This document shows, piece by piece, positions 18,945 through 27,514 of a stretch of 64,000 nucleotides of DNA; the stretch's first letter is position 1; every line of letters begins with the position of its first letter. The DNA comes from Nocardioides sp. CER19 (lineage in GTDB: Bacteria; Actinomycetota; Actinomycetes; Propionibacteriales; Nocardioidaceae), in contig NZ_JARVWS010000004.1 of NCBI RefSeq assembly GCF_029846275.1, forward strand, positions 62,001 to 126,000, read 5' to 3'. Under the pieces are notes generated by a model, which was not told where the DNA came from, made no database searches, and was given only the letters and a program-made list of their open reading frames with translations. The position numbers and the translations under genes were made by a program.

Positions 18945-19958
18945 CTAGTCCAGGTCGAGGAGAACCTTGCCAACCGCACCCTGCTCGACGGCGTCGTGGG
19001 CGGCGCCGGCGTCCTCGAGCGGGTAGTGGTGCAGCGGTACGCCGACGTCGGACCCGACCTGCAGCGCGCCCGCCTCGACGGCGGCCGCGACGTCGGCCGC
19101 GGCGGCGCGCAACAGCTCCGGCTCGAGCATGTAGAGCAGGATGAACTGGTAGCGCAGGTTCTTCGAGAATGTCGCGCGCAGCGGCAGGGTCATCTCGTCG
19201 CCGCCGTTGTTGGCGTAGATCGCGACGGTGCCGTGCACCTTCAGGACCTCGCGGTCGAGGTCGTTGTTGACCGCCGGCGCCACCTCGACGACGAGATCGA
19301 CGCCCTCGGGTGCCAGCGCCCTGATCTCCGCCGCCGGGTCGCCGACGCGGTAGTTGACCGTCTGGTGGGCGCCCGCGGCGATGGCGAGCGCCGCCTTCTC
19401 GTCGCCGCTGACGGTCGCGATCACCGTCGCCCCCGCCCAGCGGCCGAGCTGGATGGCGGCGTTGCCGACGGCGCCGGCCCCACCGGCCACGAGGACAGTC
19501 TGACCCGTCATCGCACCGGGCTCCAGCCGCGTCACGTCGCCCGAGGTCAGCGCCCGGTGCGCCGTGACGGCGGGGACGCCGAGGGAGGCGCCGAGGTCGA
19601 ACGAGGCACCGACGGGCAGGTGCACGGCGTTGTCGGCCGGCACGACGACGTACTCGGCAGCGGTGCCGTGGGCCCGGCCGTGCTGGGCCATGAGCACCCA
19701 GACCCGGTCCTCCACGGCGAACCCGAGGACCCCGTCGCCGATCGCGTCGACGACGCCGGCGCCGTCCTGGCCAGGGGTGATCTCGTCGTACGGCAGCTCG
19801 GGGTAGGTCCCGCCGGCCCGCGCCTTCCAATCGGTCGGGTTGACGCCCGCGCGGGACAGACGCACCCGCAGCTCGCCCGGACCGGGCGTGGGCAGGTCCC
19901 GCTCGACGAGGCGGAGGACGGAGGACGGACCGGGCTCGGAGTAGACGATGGCGCGCAT
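18945..19958 (-). CDS. NADPH:quinone reductase-like medium-chain dehydrogenase
   Basis: 337 residues of the zeta-crystallin/quinone oxidoreductase branch of the MDR superfamily. GroES-like N-terminal domain to about residue 130, then a Rossmann cofactor domain with QTVLVAGGAGAVGNAAIQLG. The catalytic-zinc Cys pair of alcohol dehydrogenases is absent, as expected for this branch. Reduces quinones or enones with NADPH; the actual substrate cannot be told. Its stop codon overlaps the pyrR promoter. The csbD terminator precedes its start, so it is likely transcribed alone. Confidence 0.9.
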   Translation of the reverse strand: MRAIVYSEPGPSSVLRLVERDLPTPGPGELRVRLSRAGVNPTDWKARAGGTYPELPYDEITPGQDGAGVVDAIGDGVLGFAVEDRVWVLMAQHGRAHGTAAEYVVVPADNAVHLPVGASFDLGASLGVPAVTAHRALTSGDVTRLEPGAMTGQTVLVAGGAGAVGNAAIQLGRWAGATVIATVSGDEKAALAIAAGAHQTVNYRVGDPAAEIRALAPEGVDLVVEVAPAVNNDLDREVLKVHGTVAIYANNGGDEMTLPLRATFSKNLRYQFILLYMLEPELLRAAAADVAAAVEAGALQVGSDVGVPLHHYPLEDAGAAHDAVEQGAVGKVLLDLD

Positions 19959-19984
19959 GAGGCCGACGGTACCCAGGGACGCGC

Positions 19985-20013
19985 GAGGGGCACGGCGTGG
20001 CGCCGTGCCCCTC
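19985..20013 (-). terminator. 13-bp stem-loop downstream of the CsbD-like gene
   Basis: Bases 19985-19997 pair perfectly with 20001-20013 around a TGG loop. It lies 22 bases after the CsbD stop and 27 bases before the reductase start. An intrinsic terminator without a U-tract is the most likely role. Confidence 0.7.
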
Positions 20014-20034
20014 GTCCCTCAGCCGATCAGCGGA

Positions 20035-20205
20035 TCACTTGAAGGCGTCCTTCACCTTCTCGCCGGCCTGCTTGAGGTTGCCCTTGGTCTGGTCCTTCTG
20101 GCCCTCGGCCTCGAGGCTCTCGTCGTCCGTGGCCTTGCCCACGGCCTCCTTGGCCTCGCCGACCTTCTCCTCGGCGAAGTTCTGAGCCTTGTCCTTGTCA
20201 CCCAT
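20035..20205 (-). CDS. CsbD-like stress protein
   Basis: 56 residues, starting MGDKDKAQNFAEEKVGEAKE and ending KQAGEKVKDAFK. The Lys/Glu/Gly pattern with alternating GEAKEAVGKAT and GNLKQAGEKVKDAF blocks is typical of CsbD, a small hydrophilic helical protein linked to general stress responses. Function is not known in detail. It lies between nusB and the reductase gene on the same strand and has its own terminator. Confidence 0.88.
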   Translation of the reverse strand: MGDKDKAQNFAEEKVGEAKEAVGKATDDESLEAEGQKDQTKGNLKQAGEKVKDAFK

Positions 20206-20271
20206 GGGTGTCCCCTCTCCTGAGCGGTACTCCGTCGAACCTCCGGTAACCGCTCCTGCTCGGGGAATTCG

Positions 20272-20700
20272 TCAGGAGAGCTTCGTCTTGTCCCGCTGGA
20301 TCGCGCCGAGGATGCCGTTGACGAACTGCGGCGAGTCGTCGGTGGAGAGGTCGCGCACCAGCTGCATCGCCTCGCTGATCGCGACGTGCTCGGGCACGTC
20401 AGGAGCGTGGAGCAGCTCCCACACGCCCAGACGCAGCACGTTGCGGTCCACGGCGGGCATGCGGTCGAGCGTCCAACCCTCGGAGTACGTCGCCAGCAGC
20501 TCGTCGATCCGAGGCTGCTCGGCCGCCACGCCGCGGACCAGCGTCGCGGTGTAGGCGTTGCCCGGGCCCTCGCCCTCGGCGATGGCCTGGTCGAGCATCT
20601 CGGTCGCACTCAGGCCGCGAGCCTCGGCCGCGAAGAGCAGGTCGAGGGCGCGCTTGCGTGCCTTCGTCCGGGCGGTCGGCTGGCCGGAGGGAGCAGCCAC
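20272..20700 (-). CDS. nusB: Transcription antitermination factor NusB
   Basis: Binds boxA RNA with NusE for rRNA antitermination. 142 residues, all-helical. The N-terminal ARTKARKRALDLLFAAEARG and the C-terminal SEAMQLVRDLSTDDSPQFVNGIL are the conserved NusB parts. GTG at 20700 follows the efp stop by one base, an order conserved in actinobacteria. Confidence 0.97.
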   Translation of the reverse strand: MAAPSGQPTARTKARKRALDLLFAAEARGLSATEMLDQAIAEGEGPGNAYTATLVRGVAAEQPRIDELLATYSEGWTLDRMPAVDRNVLRLGVWELLHAPDVPEHVAISEAMQLVRDLSTDDSPQFVNGILGAIQRDKTKLS

Positions 20701-20701
20701 G

Positions 20702-21268
20702 TCAGCCCTTCACACGGCTGAGGTAGGAGCCACCCTCGCGGGTGTCGACCTTGATCTTCTCGCCCTGCTCGATGAAGAGCGGGACCTGGATCTCGTGGCC
20801 GGTCTCCAGGGTGGCCGGCTTGGTGCGGCCGGTGGCGGAGTCGCCGACGACGCCCGGCTCGGTGTAGGTCACCACGAGCTCGACGGAGGCCGGCAGCTCG
20901 ATGAAGAGGACGCGGCCCTCGTTGGTGGCGACGATGACGTCGGTGTTCTCGAGCATGTAGTTGGCGGCGTCGCCGACGAGCTCGGGGCCGACCTCGATCT
21001 GCTCGTAGGTGCCCGTGTCCATGAAGACGTAGTGGGTGCCGTCGTTGTAGAGGTACTGGTAGGTCCGGCGGTCGACGGTGGCCGTCTCGACCTTCGTGCC
21101 CGCGTTGAACGTCTTGTCGACGTTCTTGCCCGACTCCACGTTCTTGAGCTTGGTGCGCACGAAGGCCGGGCCCTTGCCGGGCTTGACGTGCTGGAACTCG
21201 ACGACTGACCAGAGCTGGCCGTCGATGTTGAGAACCATGCCGTTCTTGAGGTCGTTCGTGGTTGCCAT
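20702..21268 (-). CDS. efp: Translation elongation factor P
   Basis: Helps ribosomes through proline stretches. 188 residues with the three EF-P domains. The tip of the N-terminal domain is HVKPGKGPAFVR, with Lys32 at the usual modification position. The C-terminal domain has GRTKPATLETGHEIQVPLFI. The ATG at 21268 (ATTNDLKNG) is the family start; an upstream in-frame start at 21307 is less likely. No lysine-modifying enzyme genes are in the window. Confidence 0.98.
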   Translation of the reverse strand: MATTNDLKNGMVLNIDGQLWSVVEFQHVKPGKGPAFVRTKLKNVESGKNVDKTFNAGTKVETATVDRRTYQYLYNDGTHYVFMDTGTYEQIEVGPELVGDAANYMLENTDVIVATNEGRVLFIELPASVELVVTYTEPGVVGDSATGRTKPATLETGHEIQVPLFIEQGEKIKVDTREGGSYLSRVKG

Positions 21269-21392
21269 ACGTTCGCGTCCAGCCTTCTGGTCTGTGCAGG
21301 TTGTCAAAAGTCGTGCGAGGTCGTGCGGGGTGCCCTGGGCACCAGCGCCCGAGTCTATCGGCGCTGCTGTGGCGCGACGAAAACCGCGCGAC

Positions 21393-21977
21393 TCAGACCA
21401 GCTGGGCGGCCTTGTCGAGGAGCTGGGCGAGCGAGACCGCGCCGAGGGCGAAGGCGCCCGCCCGCAGCAGCCACAGCACCCCGTCCACGGCGACCGGCGC
21501 GGACCGCGGAGGTACCGGCCAGTCGGCCAGGATCCGGCGCTCCGCGACGATGGTCAGCAGACCGCCGTACAGGCCCGGGATCGCGACGAAGAGCAGCACG
21601 GCCAGCCACGCGGGCTCGAGCAGGGTGAAGTCGACGCCGTCGGTGTGCACGAGCTGGTTGCCGACGCCGACGCCCGCGGCGAGCGCGACGCTTCCGACGC
21701 GGAACCACTCCGGCCCGAAGAGCAGCCAGCGGGCGAGCAGGTAGACCACCGCGCCGACCAGTCCCAGGAACGCCCCCGCGCTGACCAGGTGGAGCGAGCC
21801 GCTGACCGTGAACCGGCCCATCTCGAAGCCGTCGTCGCTGATCGTGCCCTCCAGCTCGGGGCTGAGCCTGATGAGCAGGAACATCGCCAGCCGACCGAGG
21901 AAGCCGGCCACCAGCGCGCCGAGCACCAGGCCGGCCACCACGACGAGGCCGAGCCGACGGACCAGGTGGAGCGCCAT
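21393..21977 (-). CDS. Integral membrane protein of unknown function
   Basis: 194 residues with about four to five hydrophobic helices (near 7-30, 62-85, 100-120, 126-150 and 170-190). The N-terminus is short and basic (MALHLVRRLG). Acidic loop ELEGTISDDGFEMGRF lies between helices. I do not recognise the family. It is on the same strand as efp. ATG at 21977 is the first start after an upstream low-quality extension. A weak GGTGCC/GGCACC hairpin at 21329-21343 lies in the 124 bases before efp. Confidence 0.75.
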   Translation of the reverse strand: MALHLVRRLGLVVVAGLVLGALVAGFLGRLAMFLLIRLSPELEGTISDDGFEMGRFTVSGSLHLVSAGAFLGLVGAVVYLLARWLLFGPEWFRVGSVALAAGVGVGNQLVHTDGVDFTLLEPAWLAVLLFVAIPGLYGGLLTIVAERRILADWPVPPRSAPVAVDGVLWLLRAGAFALGAVSLAQLLDKAAQLV

Positions 21978-22051
21978 GCGCGGCAGTGTGGGCCACCCGG
22001 GGCGAGACGGCCTTCGCGACACGTCGTTTACCCCAAGACCGGGGACGTGGA

Positions 22052-23512
22052 TCAGGCCACGATCACCCGGTCCGTACGCCGACCGCGGCTCGAGCGCCGG
22101 CCTCGGACCACGTCCCATGACTCCGCGAGCACGCCGACCGCCGCCTCCAGCTCCGCGGCCGTCCGGCTCCACGGGATCCGCACGTAGTGGCCGAGACCGC
22201 CCTCGAGGGCGAAGACCGGCCCGGGCGCGACGACCGCGCCGCGGCGCTCGGCCTCGACGGCCAGGTCCGGAGCGAGCGGCTCGGGCAGCCGGCACCAGAG
22301 GCACAGGCCGCCGCGCGGCACGCGGAACGTCCACTCGGGCAGCTGCTCGCTGACCGCCTCGACCAGCGCCGCCCGCTGCACGCGGAGCCGGGCCCGGTGC
22401 GCCTCGACGACCGGCTCCGGGTCGTCGAGCAGCCGCGCGAACGCCAGCTGCTCGACCACCGGTGCGCCGAGGTCCAGACGTACGCGCGCCCGGGTCAACG
22501 CGCCCATCGTCGCGCGACCGTCGCGGTCGGGCACCCGGATCCAGCCGATCCGCAGGCCGCCCCAGAAGCTCTTCGACGCGCTGCCGAGCGTGATCGTCTC
22601 GGGCGCGAAGGTCGCGAACGGCGGCGGCATCGGATCGCCGTCGAGCATCAGCGCCTGGTGGGCCTCGTCGACGATCGGCACCGTGCCCGCCGCCCGCAGC
22701 GCCCCGGCGACCCGCTCCCGCTCCTCAGCGGTCATCACGAGGCCGGTCGGGTTCTGGAAGTCCGGGATCAACGAGGCGAGCGTCGGCCGGGCCTGGCGGA
22801 GGATCGCCTCGAGCCCGTCGAGGTCCCAGCGGTCGGGGGCGACCGGCAGCCCGACCAGCCGGGCGCCGGCGTCGCGCAACGCGTCGACCGCGTTGGGGTA
22901 GGTCGGCGTCTCGACCAGCACCCGCGCACCACGGCCGGTGAACGCCCGCGCCACGATCGCCGACGCGGAGAGCGCGCCGGGAGTCACCATGATCTGCTCG
23001 GGCCGGGTGGGCAGTCCCCGGTCGTCGTACGTGCGGGCGATGGCCTCCTGCAGCCGCGGGACTCCGGCCGGGAAGTAGCCGTGCCCGCCCAGGTAGGCCG
23101 GCAGGTCCGCGACGGCGTCCGCGAAGGCGGCCGCCACGCCGGGCGGCGCCGAGGCGGCCGCGCAGTTGAGGTCGATCACGTCGGAGCGACCGCCGGGCAT
23201 GAGCGCCCGGTCGTGCGCCCGGCGCCGGTCGCCCGGGACGCGGGTGAAGGTGCCGGCACCCTGCCGCGCCTCGGCGTAGCCGGCCTCGACGAGCGCGGCG
23301 TAGGCGCGCGTGACCGTGGTGCGGGAGACTCCGATCGCGACGCTGAGGTCGCGCTCGCTCGGCAGCCGGGTGTCGAGCGCGATCCGCCCGTCGCCGACGA
23401 GGAGCGTCAGGCTCTCCGCCAGCCCGGCGTACGCCGGCGCACGACCGAACCCGTCGACGAGTCCCGCGAGCCGGGCGGCGCTGATGGACGGGGCGGAGAT
23501 GGCCTGCGGCAT
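22052..23512 (-). CDS. MocR-family PLP-dependent transcription regulator
   Basis: 486 residues. An N-terminal GntR-type winged helix (LPSERDLSVAIGVSRTTVTRAYAALVEAGYAEARQG in two blocks) is fused by a short linker to a fold-type I aminotransferase domain. The PLP-Lys lies in GSASKSFWGGLRIGW and the substrate Asn/Asp in IPDFQNPTGLVM and PIVDEAHQ. It is divergent from a YczE-type membrane gene with 61 bases between starts, and a GATTGG..CCAATC inverted repeat lies there. MocR/YczE pairing is a known actinobacterial arrangement, so it probably controls that gene. Effector unknown. Confidence 0.9.
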   Translation of the reverse strand: MPQAISAPSISAARLAGLVDGFGRAPAYAGLAESLTLLVGDGRIALDTRLPSERDLSVAIGVSRTTVTRAYAALVEAGYAEARQGAGTFTRVPGDRRRAHDRALMPGGRSDVIDLNCAAASAPPGVAAAFADAVADLPAYLGGHGYFPAGVPRLQEAIARTYDDRGLPTRPEQIMVTPGALSASAIVARAFTGRGARVLVETPTYPNAVDALRDAGARLVGLPVAPDRWDLDGLEAILRQARPTLASLIPDFQNPTGLVMTAEERERVAGALRAAGTVPIVDEAHQALMLDGDPMPPPFATFAPETITLGSASKSFWGGLRIGWIRVPDRDGRATMGALTRARVRLDLGAPVVEQLAFARLLDDPEPVVEAHRARLRVQRAALVEAVSEQLPEWTFRVPRGGLCLWCRLPEPLAPDLAVEAERRGAVVAPGPVFALEGGLGHYVRIPWSRTAAELEAAVGVLAESWDVVRGRRSSRGRRTDRVIVA

Positions 23513-23525
23513 GCAGTCCACTCTG

Positions 23526-25406
23526 TCACGATTGGCTATTTGTGAACAGTCCAATCTGGCCGATGCTGGTGCCATGACCGCACTCGCCGACCTCGGCCCC
23601 CTCGCTCAGCTCCGCGCCGGGCGGCTCGGTCGCCGTCTCCCCCAGCTGCTGGTCGGGCTCTGGATCTACGGCGTCTCCCTCGGCCTCATGGTCCGCGGCA
23701 ACGACGGCGTGGCCCCGTGGGACGTCCTCCACCTCGGCATCGTTGACCACACCGGGCTCAGCCTCGGGACCGTGCTGGTCATCACCGCCTTCGCAGTCCT
23801 CCTGCTCTGGATTCCGCTGCGTGAGAAGCCGGGTATCGGCACGGTCGCCAACGCGCTCATCATCGGGCCGAGCACCGACGCGACCCTCGCGGTCGTCGGC
23901 CAGCCCGACGGTCAGCCGGCCCGCATCGCCCTGATGCTCGGCGGCGTCGTGCTCTGCGCGCTGGCCACGGCGATGTACATCGGCGCCCAGTTCGGTCGCG
24001 GACCACGCGACGGGCTGATGACCGGCCTCGTGCGGCGCACCGGCCTCTCGATCCGGCTGGTGCGCACCTCGCTCGAGGTGTCGGTCGTGGTCATCGGCCT
24101 GCTGCTCGGCGGACCGCTCGGCGTCGGGACGATCGTCTTCGCGCTCACCATCGGCCCCCTCACCCAGTGGATGCTGCCCGCGTGGACCGTCGCGCTCGAC
24201 GCGCCGGCCGCCGCCGTCGCCCAGCCGGCGGCCCGCTGACCGCACGCCGAGGACGACGGCCGACAGGGCCGCCAGCGTCGCCCCCGCGGCCCACGGCGTC
24301 CGGGAGCCGGCGAGGTCGACGAGGAGTCCGGAGGCCGCCGTGCCGAGGGTGATCCCCCCGTTGGCGAACGTGGTCACCCAGGTCGTGGCCTCGGTACGCT
24401 GCTCCGCCGCGACGAGCGCGTCGCCCGCGCCGTAGGCCACGACGAACGCCGGCCCCATCGCCGCTCCGCCGACCACGAGCGCGACGACCGAGGGGGCGAA
24501 CGGCTCGACCAGGCTCGCCGCCAGCAGACCCGAGCCGAGCAGCGCGAAGAGTGTCCCGAACGCGCGCCCCCAGGACCACGCGGGGCGGAGCCGGCCCCAC
24601 ACCAGTCCCCCGACGACCGAGCCGAGGCCGATCGCCGCCTCGGTCCAGCCGGCGTACGCCGGGTGGCCGAGATCGCTCGCCCGGGCGGCTGTGCCGGTCG
24701 TGAGCGTCGCCGCCGCGGCACCGAACGCGGCCATGGTCAGCAGCAGGCCGAGGAAGCCGGGGCTCCTCAGCGGCGGGCGCCCCGGGCCTCTTGCTGTCGC
24801 GGCGCCGCCGCCCAGCCGGGCCGGCGATGCCACGAGACCGGCCACCCCGACGACGAGCAGGCCGACGACGAGTGGAAGGGCCGCCCACGCGGGACCGAGC
24901 GCCAGCAGGCCGCCCGCCAGCGCGGGCCCGAGGAGGAAGATCACCTCCTCGCACACGCCGTCGAGTGCGTAGGCGGTCGTCAGCTGCGCCCCGGGCGCGA
25001 AGGCGCGCCACTGCGTGCGCATCGCCGGACCGAGCGCCGGCGACATCGCGCCGAGCGCCAGCCCGCAGGCCCACCACAGGGGCGCCGACGACAGGTGTGC
25101 GCGGCCGGCGACGGCGACGGTGAGGAGCAGCAGGCTCGCGCACGCGACCGCGATGGGGAGCACGACGCGCTGGCCGTACCGGTCGACGGCGCGCGCCTGG
25201 AGGGGCATCGCCAGCGTGCCGAGCCCTTGGAGTGCGGTCGTCGTCGCCGCGACGCCGAACGATCCGGTGGCCTGCTGGACGGTGAAGAGCATGAGGAGCG
25301 GGAGCAGCCCGTAGGCGAGCCGGCCGGTCAAGGCGAGCGCGAACGTGCGCGCGACGCCGGGTCCGGCCAGCAGCAGGCGATAGCTCCCGGCGTCGGAGCC
25401 GGGCAT
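23526..25406 (-). CDS. MFS transporter with abnormal long C-terminal extension
   Basis: The first about 390 residues form a normal 12-helix MFS exporter. RLAYGLLPLLMLFTVQQATG is the first helix, QARAVDRYGQRVVLP is the usual loop 2-3 motif, and TEATTWVTTFANGGITLGTA lies in the C-terminal half. The reading frame has no stop at the expected end. It runs about 237 more codons antisense to the YczE gene, producing a charged, low-complexity tail that resembles no domain. Either a stop codon was lost, a small frameshift ended the gene near 24220, or the tail is real. Substrate unknown. Divergent from the S55 gene with 287 bases between starts. Confidence 0.82.
   Translation of the reverse strand: MPGSDAGSYRLLLAGPGVARTFALALTGRLAYGLLPLLMLFTVQQATGSFGVAATTTALQGLGTLAMPLQARAVDRYGQRVVLPIAVACASLLLLTVAVAGRAHLSSAPLWWACGLALGAMSPALGPAMRTQWRAFAPGAQLTTAYALDGVCEEVIFLLGPALAGGLLALGPAWAALPLVVGLLVVGVAGLVASPARLGGGAATARGPGRPPLRSPGFLGLLLTMAAFGAAAATLTTGTAARASDLGHPAYAGWTEAAIGLGSVVGGLVWGRLRPAWSWGRAFGTLFALLGSGLLAASLVEPFAPSVVALVVGGAAMGPAFVVAYGAGDALVAAEQRTEATTWVTTFANGGITLGTAASGLLVDLAGSRTPWAAGATLAALSAVVLGVRSAGRRLGDGGGRRVERDGPRGQHPLGEGADGEREDDRPDAERSAEQQADDHDRHLERGAHQPDREAGAPHEAGHQPVAWSATELGADVHRRGQRAEHDAAEHQGDAGRLTVGLADDREGRVGARPDDERVGDRADTRLLTQRNPEQEDCEGGDDQHGPEAEPGVVNDAEVEDVPRGHAVVAADHEAEGDAVDPEPDQQLGETATEPPGAELSEGAEVGECGHGTSIGQIGLFTNSQS
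23530..23556. promoter_or_regulatory. Inverted repeat between MocR and YczE genes
   Basis: GATTGG (23530-23535) and CCAATC (23551-23556) are exact inverted half-sites 15 bases apart, in the 61-base divergent interval. The A+T content is locally high compared with the surroundings. Position and symmetry fit a MocR operator that would also cover the start region of both promoters. Confidence 0.55.
23574..24239 (+). CDS. YczE-family integral membrane protein
   Basis: 221 residues with several hydrophobic helices. QLLVGLWIYGVSLGLMV, the motif NDGVAPWDVLHLGI, and AQFGRGPRDGLMTGL match the YczE/YitT-like group. Role unknown; transport is usually suggested but not shown. The neighbouring MocR regulator is the likely controller. 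ATG at 23574; longer in-frame starts lie inside the regulator. The convergent MFS frame overlaps the whole gene on the other strand. Confidence 0.88.
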   Translation: MTALADLGPLAQLRAGRLGRRLPQLLVGLWIYGVSLGLMVRGNDGVAPWDVLHLGIVDHTGLSLGTVLVITAFAVLLLWIPLREKPGIGTVANALIIGPSTDATLAVVGQPDGQPARIALMLGGVVLCALATAMYIGAQFGRGPRDGLMTGLVRRTGLSIRLVRTSLEVSVVVIGLLLGGPLGVGTIVFALTIGPLTQWMLPAWTVALDAPAAAVAQPAAR

Positions 25407-25693
25407 GAGGAGAGCCTTCCGTGAGGTCGTTCAGAGGTCGACGAAGGTGCCGGCGCCCTCGGGCGGCCGGCCGCGACCTCTCAGCACGGAACTGGCATGG
25501 GCGTGACCCTAGCGCTCCCTCGACCGTGTCGTCACCGTCATGGGTGATCTCCTGGCCCCGACGTGTATCTGCCGGGGCGTCCCGCGCTCCGATGTCACAA
25601 CCAACTGACGCTGCTTCACCGTCTCAGTGGCACCCGGACCGACCGGTCCGCGCCATCTCGGTGTCGCCAGACGCCTTGACGAAGGAGCTCTTG

Positions 25694-27508
25694 ATGTCCC
25701 TGCGCGTGCGACGGCCGTTGGCCGCACTTCTCGGGGCGGTGTCGCTGGCCGGCGCCGCCGTCTCCCTGCCCGTCTCCCCCGCGCGGTCGGTGCCACCCGC
25801 GGCAGACGCCGAGTGCCCGGACGTCGCGCCGCTCGACGGCATCGCGGCGGGGCAGCCGGTCGACGGGCTGACCGTGTCCTCGGGAACGACGCCGGAGACG
25901 TTCACCGGCTCGGTCCTCGGCACGATCACCGACGGCATCGGACCCGGGCTCGACATGATCGTCGTCAGGCTCACCTCCCCGGAGATCGACCGCGTCGGCG
26001 GCATCTGGGAGGGGATGAGCGGCTCGCCGGTCTACGCCGCCGACGGGCGCCTCATCGGCGCGGTCTCCTACGGCCTGGCCTACGGCTCGTCACCGGTGGC
26101 CGGGGTCACGCCCGCCGTGGACATGAAGGCACTGCTCACGTCCTCGCCGGCCTCCGCGGCCCCGCAGGCACGGCCCGCGCAGCGCGTGGGTCTGCCCGCC
26201 CGGCTCCGGGCGAGCGCGGTCGACGGCGGTGCGACGACCGCGCGCGAGGCGGGCTCGGGTCTCGAGCGCCTGACCGTCCCGGTCGCGGTGTCGGGCCTCA
26301 GCAGCGCCCGGCTCAAGCGGGCGTCCAGCCGGCTCGGTCTGGACAACGTCAGGCTCTACCGGTCCGGCCCGGCGGCGGCCGCTCCGGCCGCCGGCGGGGA
26401 CCCGCAGATCGTCGCGGGCGGCAACCTCGCGGCCTCCCTGTCCTACGGCGACTTCTCCGCGGTCGCCACGGGTACGACGACCATGGTGTGCGACGGCGTC
26501 GTGGTGGGCTTCGGGCACCCGTTCGGCTTCGCCGGCGACACCTCGCTGACGATGCACGGGGCGGACGCGATCGACATCCAGGAGGACCCGCTCGGCGCTC
26601 CGTTCAAGGTGTCCAACCCGACCGGCCCGGTCGGCGTCGTCGACGAGGACCGGCTGGCCGGGATCAAGGGCGAGCTCGGCGCCGGGCCGGCGACCACGCT
26701 CATCCACACGGTCGTCACCGGGACCCGGGGGGCCAGCCGGACCGGCGACACCCGGGTCAGCGTGCCGGAGTTCGCCTCGACGGCGACGCAGCTCGGGCTG
26801 CTGGCGAACCTCGACCGCGTCTTCGACCACACCGGGAAGGGCTCGGCGTACGTGCGCTTCACGATCAGCGGTCGCACCGCGGCAGGCGCCCGGTTCACGC
26901 TCACGCGTGCCAACCGGTTCGTCGACAGCGCCGACGTGACCAACGCGGCGAGTGGCGAGCCCGCCGCCGCGGTCGACGCCCTCGTCAACAACGACGTGAC
27001 CGGCGTGACGCTCGACCGGGTCAGCGTCGACGCGGCGCTGAGCGACCAGGTGCGCTCCTACCGCATCGCCAAGGCGCAGGTGCGGGTGCGCGGCGTCTGG
27101 CGGACCGCCGGGCCGCGCTCGGTGCTCCGGGTCCGACACGGTCGCCGGATCCTCCTGCGCGTCTTCCTCCGGTCGCGCCGCGACGAGCTGGGCACGAAGG
27201 TCATCACCACCAGCCTTCGGGTGCCGGCAGCCGCCCCGCACGGCGTGATGGGCGTCGTCGACATCGGCTCGTCGGCGAGCGGTGACGTCGGCGCCGATGG
27301 GTCCGAGGAGGTCGGAACCGTGGGTGGCGACGAGGGACCGTCCTCCCTCGGTCAGCTGATCCGCGACCTGCAGACGGCGCCGCGCAACGACGAGCTCGAC
27401 CTGACCCTGCAGCTGGAGTCCGACGACACCTCGCCGTCGGTCAGCGTCCGCCAGCAGGTGGGGTCCGTGGTCACCGGCGATCGGCAGTTCATGGTGCGCG
27501 TCCGGTGA
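25694..27508 (+). CDS. Secreted SpoIVB/S55-like serine peptidase with permuted motif order
   Basis: 604 residues. A signal peptide (RRPLAALLGAVSLAGAAVSL) is followed by a mature N-terminus with a Cys. GIWEGMSGSPVYAADGRLIG (about residues 100-120) matches the S55 catalytic-Ser block. Later, about residues 275-340, VVGFGHPFGFAGDTSLTMHG and GVVDEDRLAGIKGELG match the S55 His block, which in SpoIVB comes before the Ser block. The order here is reversed, suggesting circular permutation. The C-terminal part is beta-rich with TISGRTAAGARFTLTRANRF. GAAGGAG lies six bases before the ATG. Not linked to sporulation genes; a cell-surface processing role is only inferred. Confidence 0.82.
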   Translation: MSLRVRRPLAALLGAVSLAGAAVSLPVSPARSVPPAADAECPDVAPLDGIAAGQPVDGLTVSSGTTPETFTGSVLGTITDGIGPGLDMIVVRLTSPEIDRVGGIWEGMSGSPVYAADGRLIGAVSYGLAYGSSPVAGVTPAVDMKALLTSSPASAAPQARPAQRVGLPARLRASAVDGGATTAREAGSGLERLTVPVAVSGLSSARLKRASSRLGLDNVRLYRSGPAAAAPAAGGDPQIVAGGNLAASLSYGDFSAVATGTTTMVCDGVVVGFGHPFGFAGDTSLTMHGADAIDIQEDPLGAPFKVSNPTGPVGVVDEDRLAGIKGELGAGPATTLIHTVVTGTRGASRTGDTRVSVPEFASTATQLGLLANLDRVFDHTGKGSAYVRFTISGRTAAGARFTLTRANRFVDSADVTNAASGEPAAAVDALVNNDVTGVTLDRVSVDAALSDQVRSYRIAKAQVRVRGVWRTAGPRSVLRVRHGRRILLRVFLRSRRDELGTKVITTSLRVPAAAPHGVMGVVDIGSSASGDVGADGSEEVGTVGGDEGPSSLGQLIRDLQTAPRNDELDLTLQLESDDTSPSVSVRQQVGSVVTGDRQFMVRVR

Positions 27509-27514
27509 GGCGGC

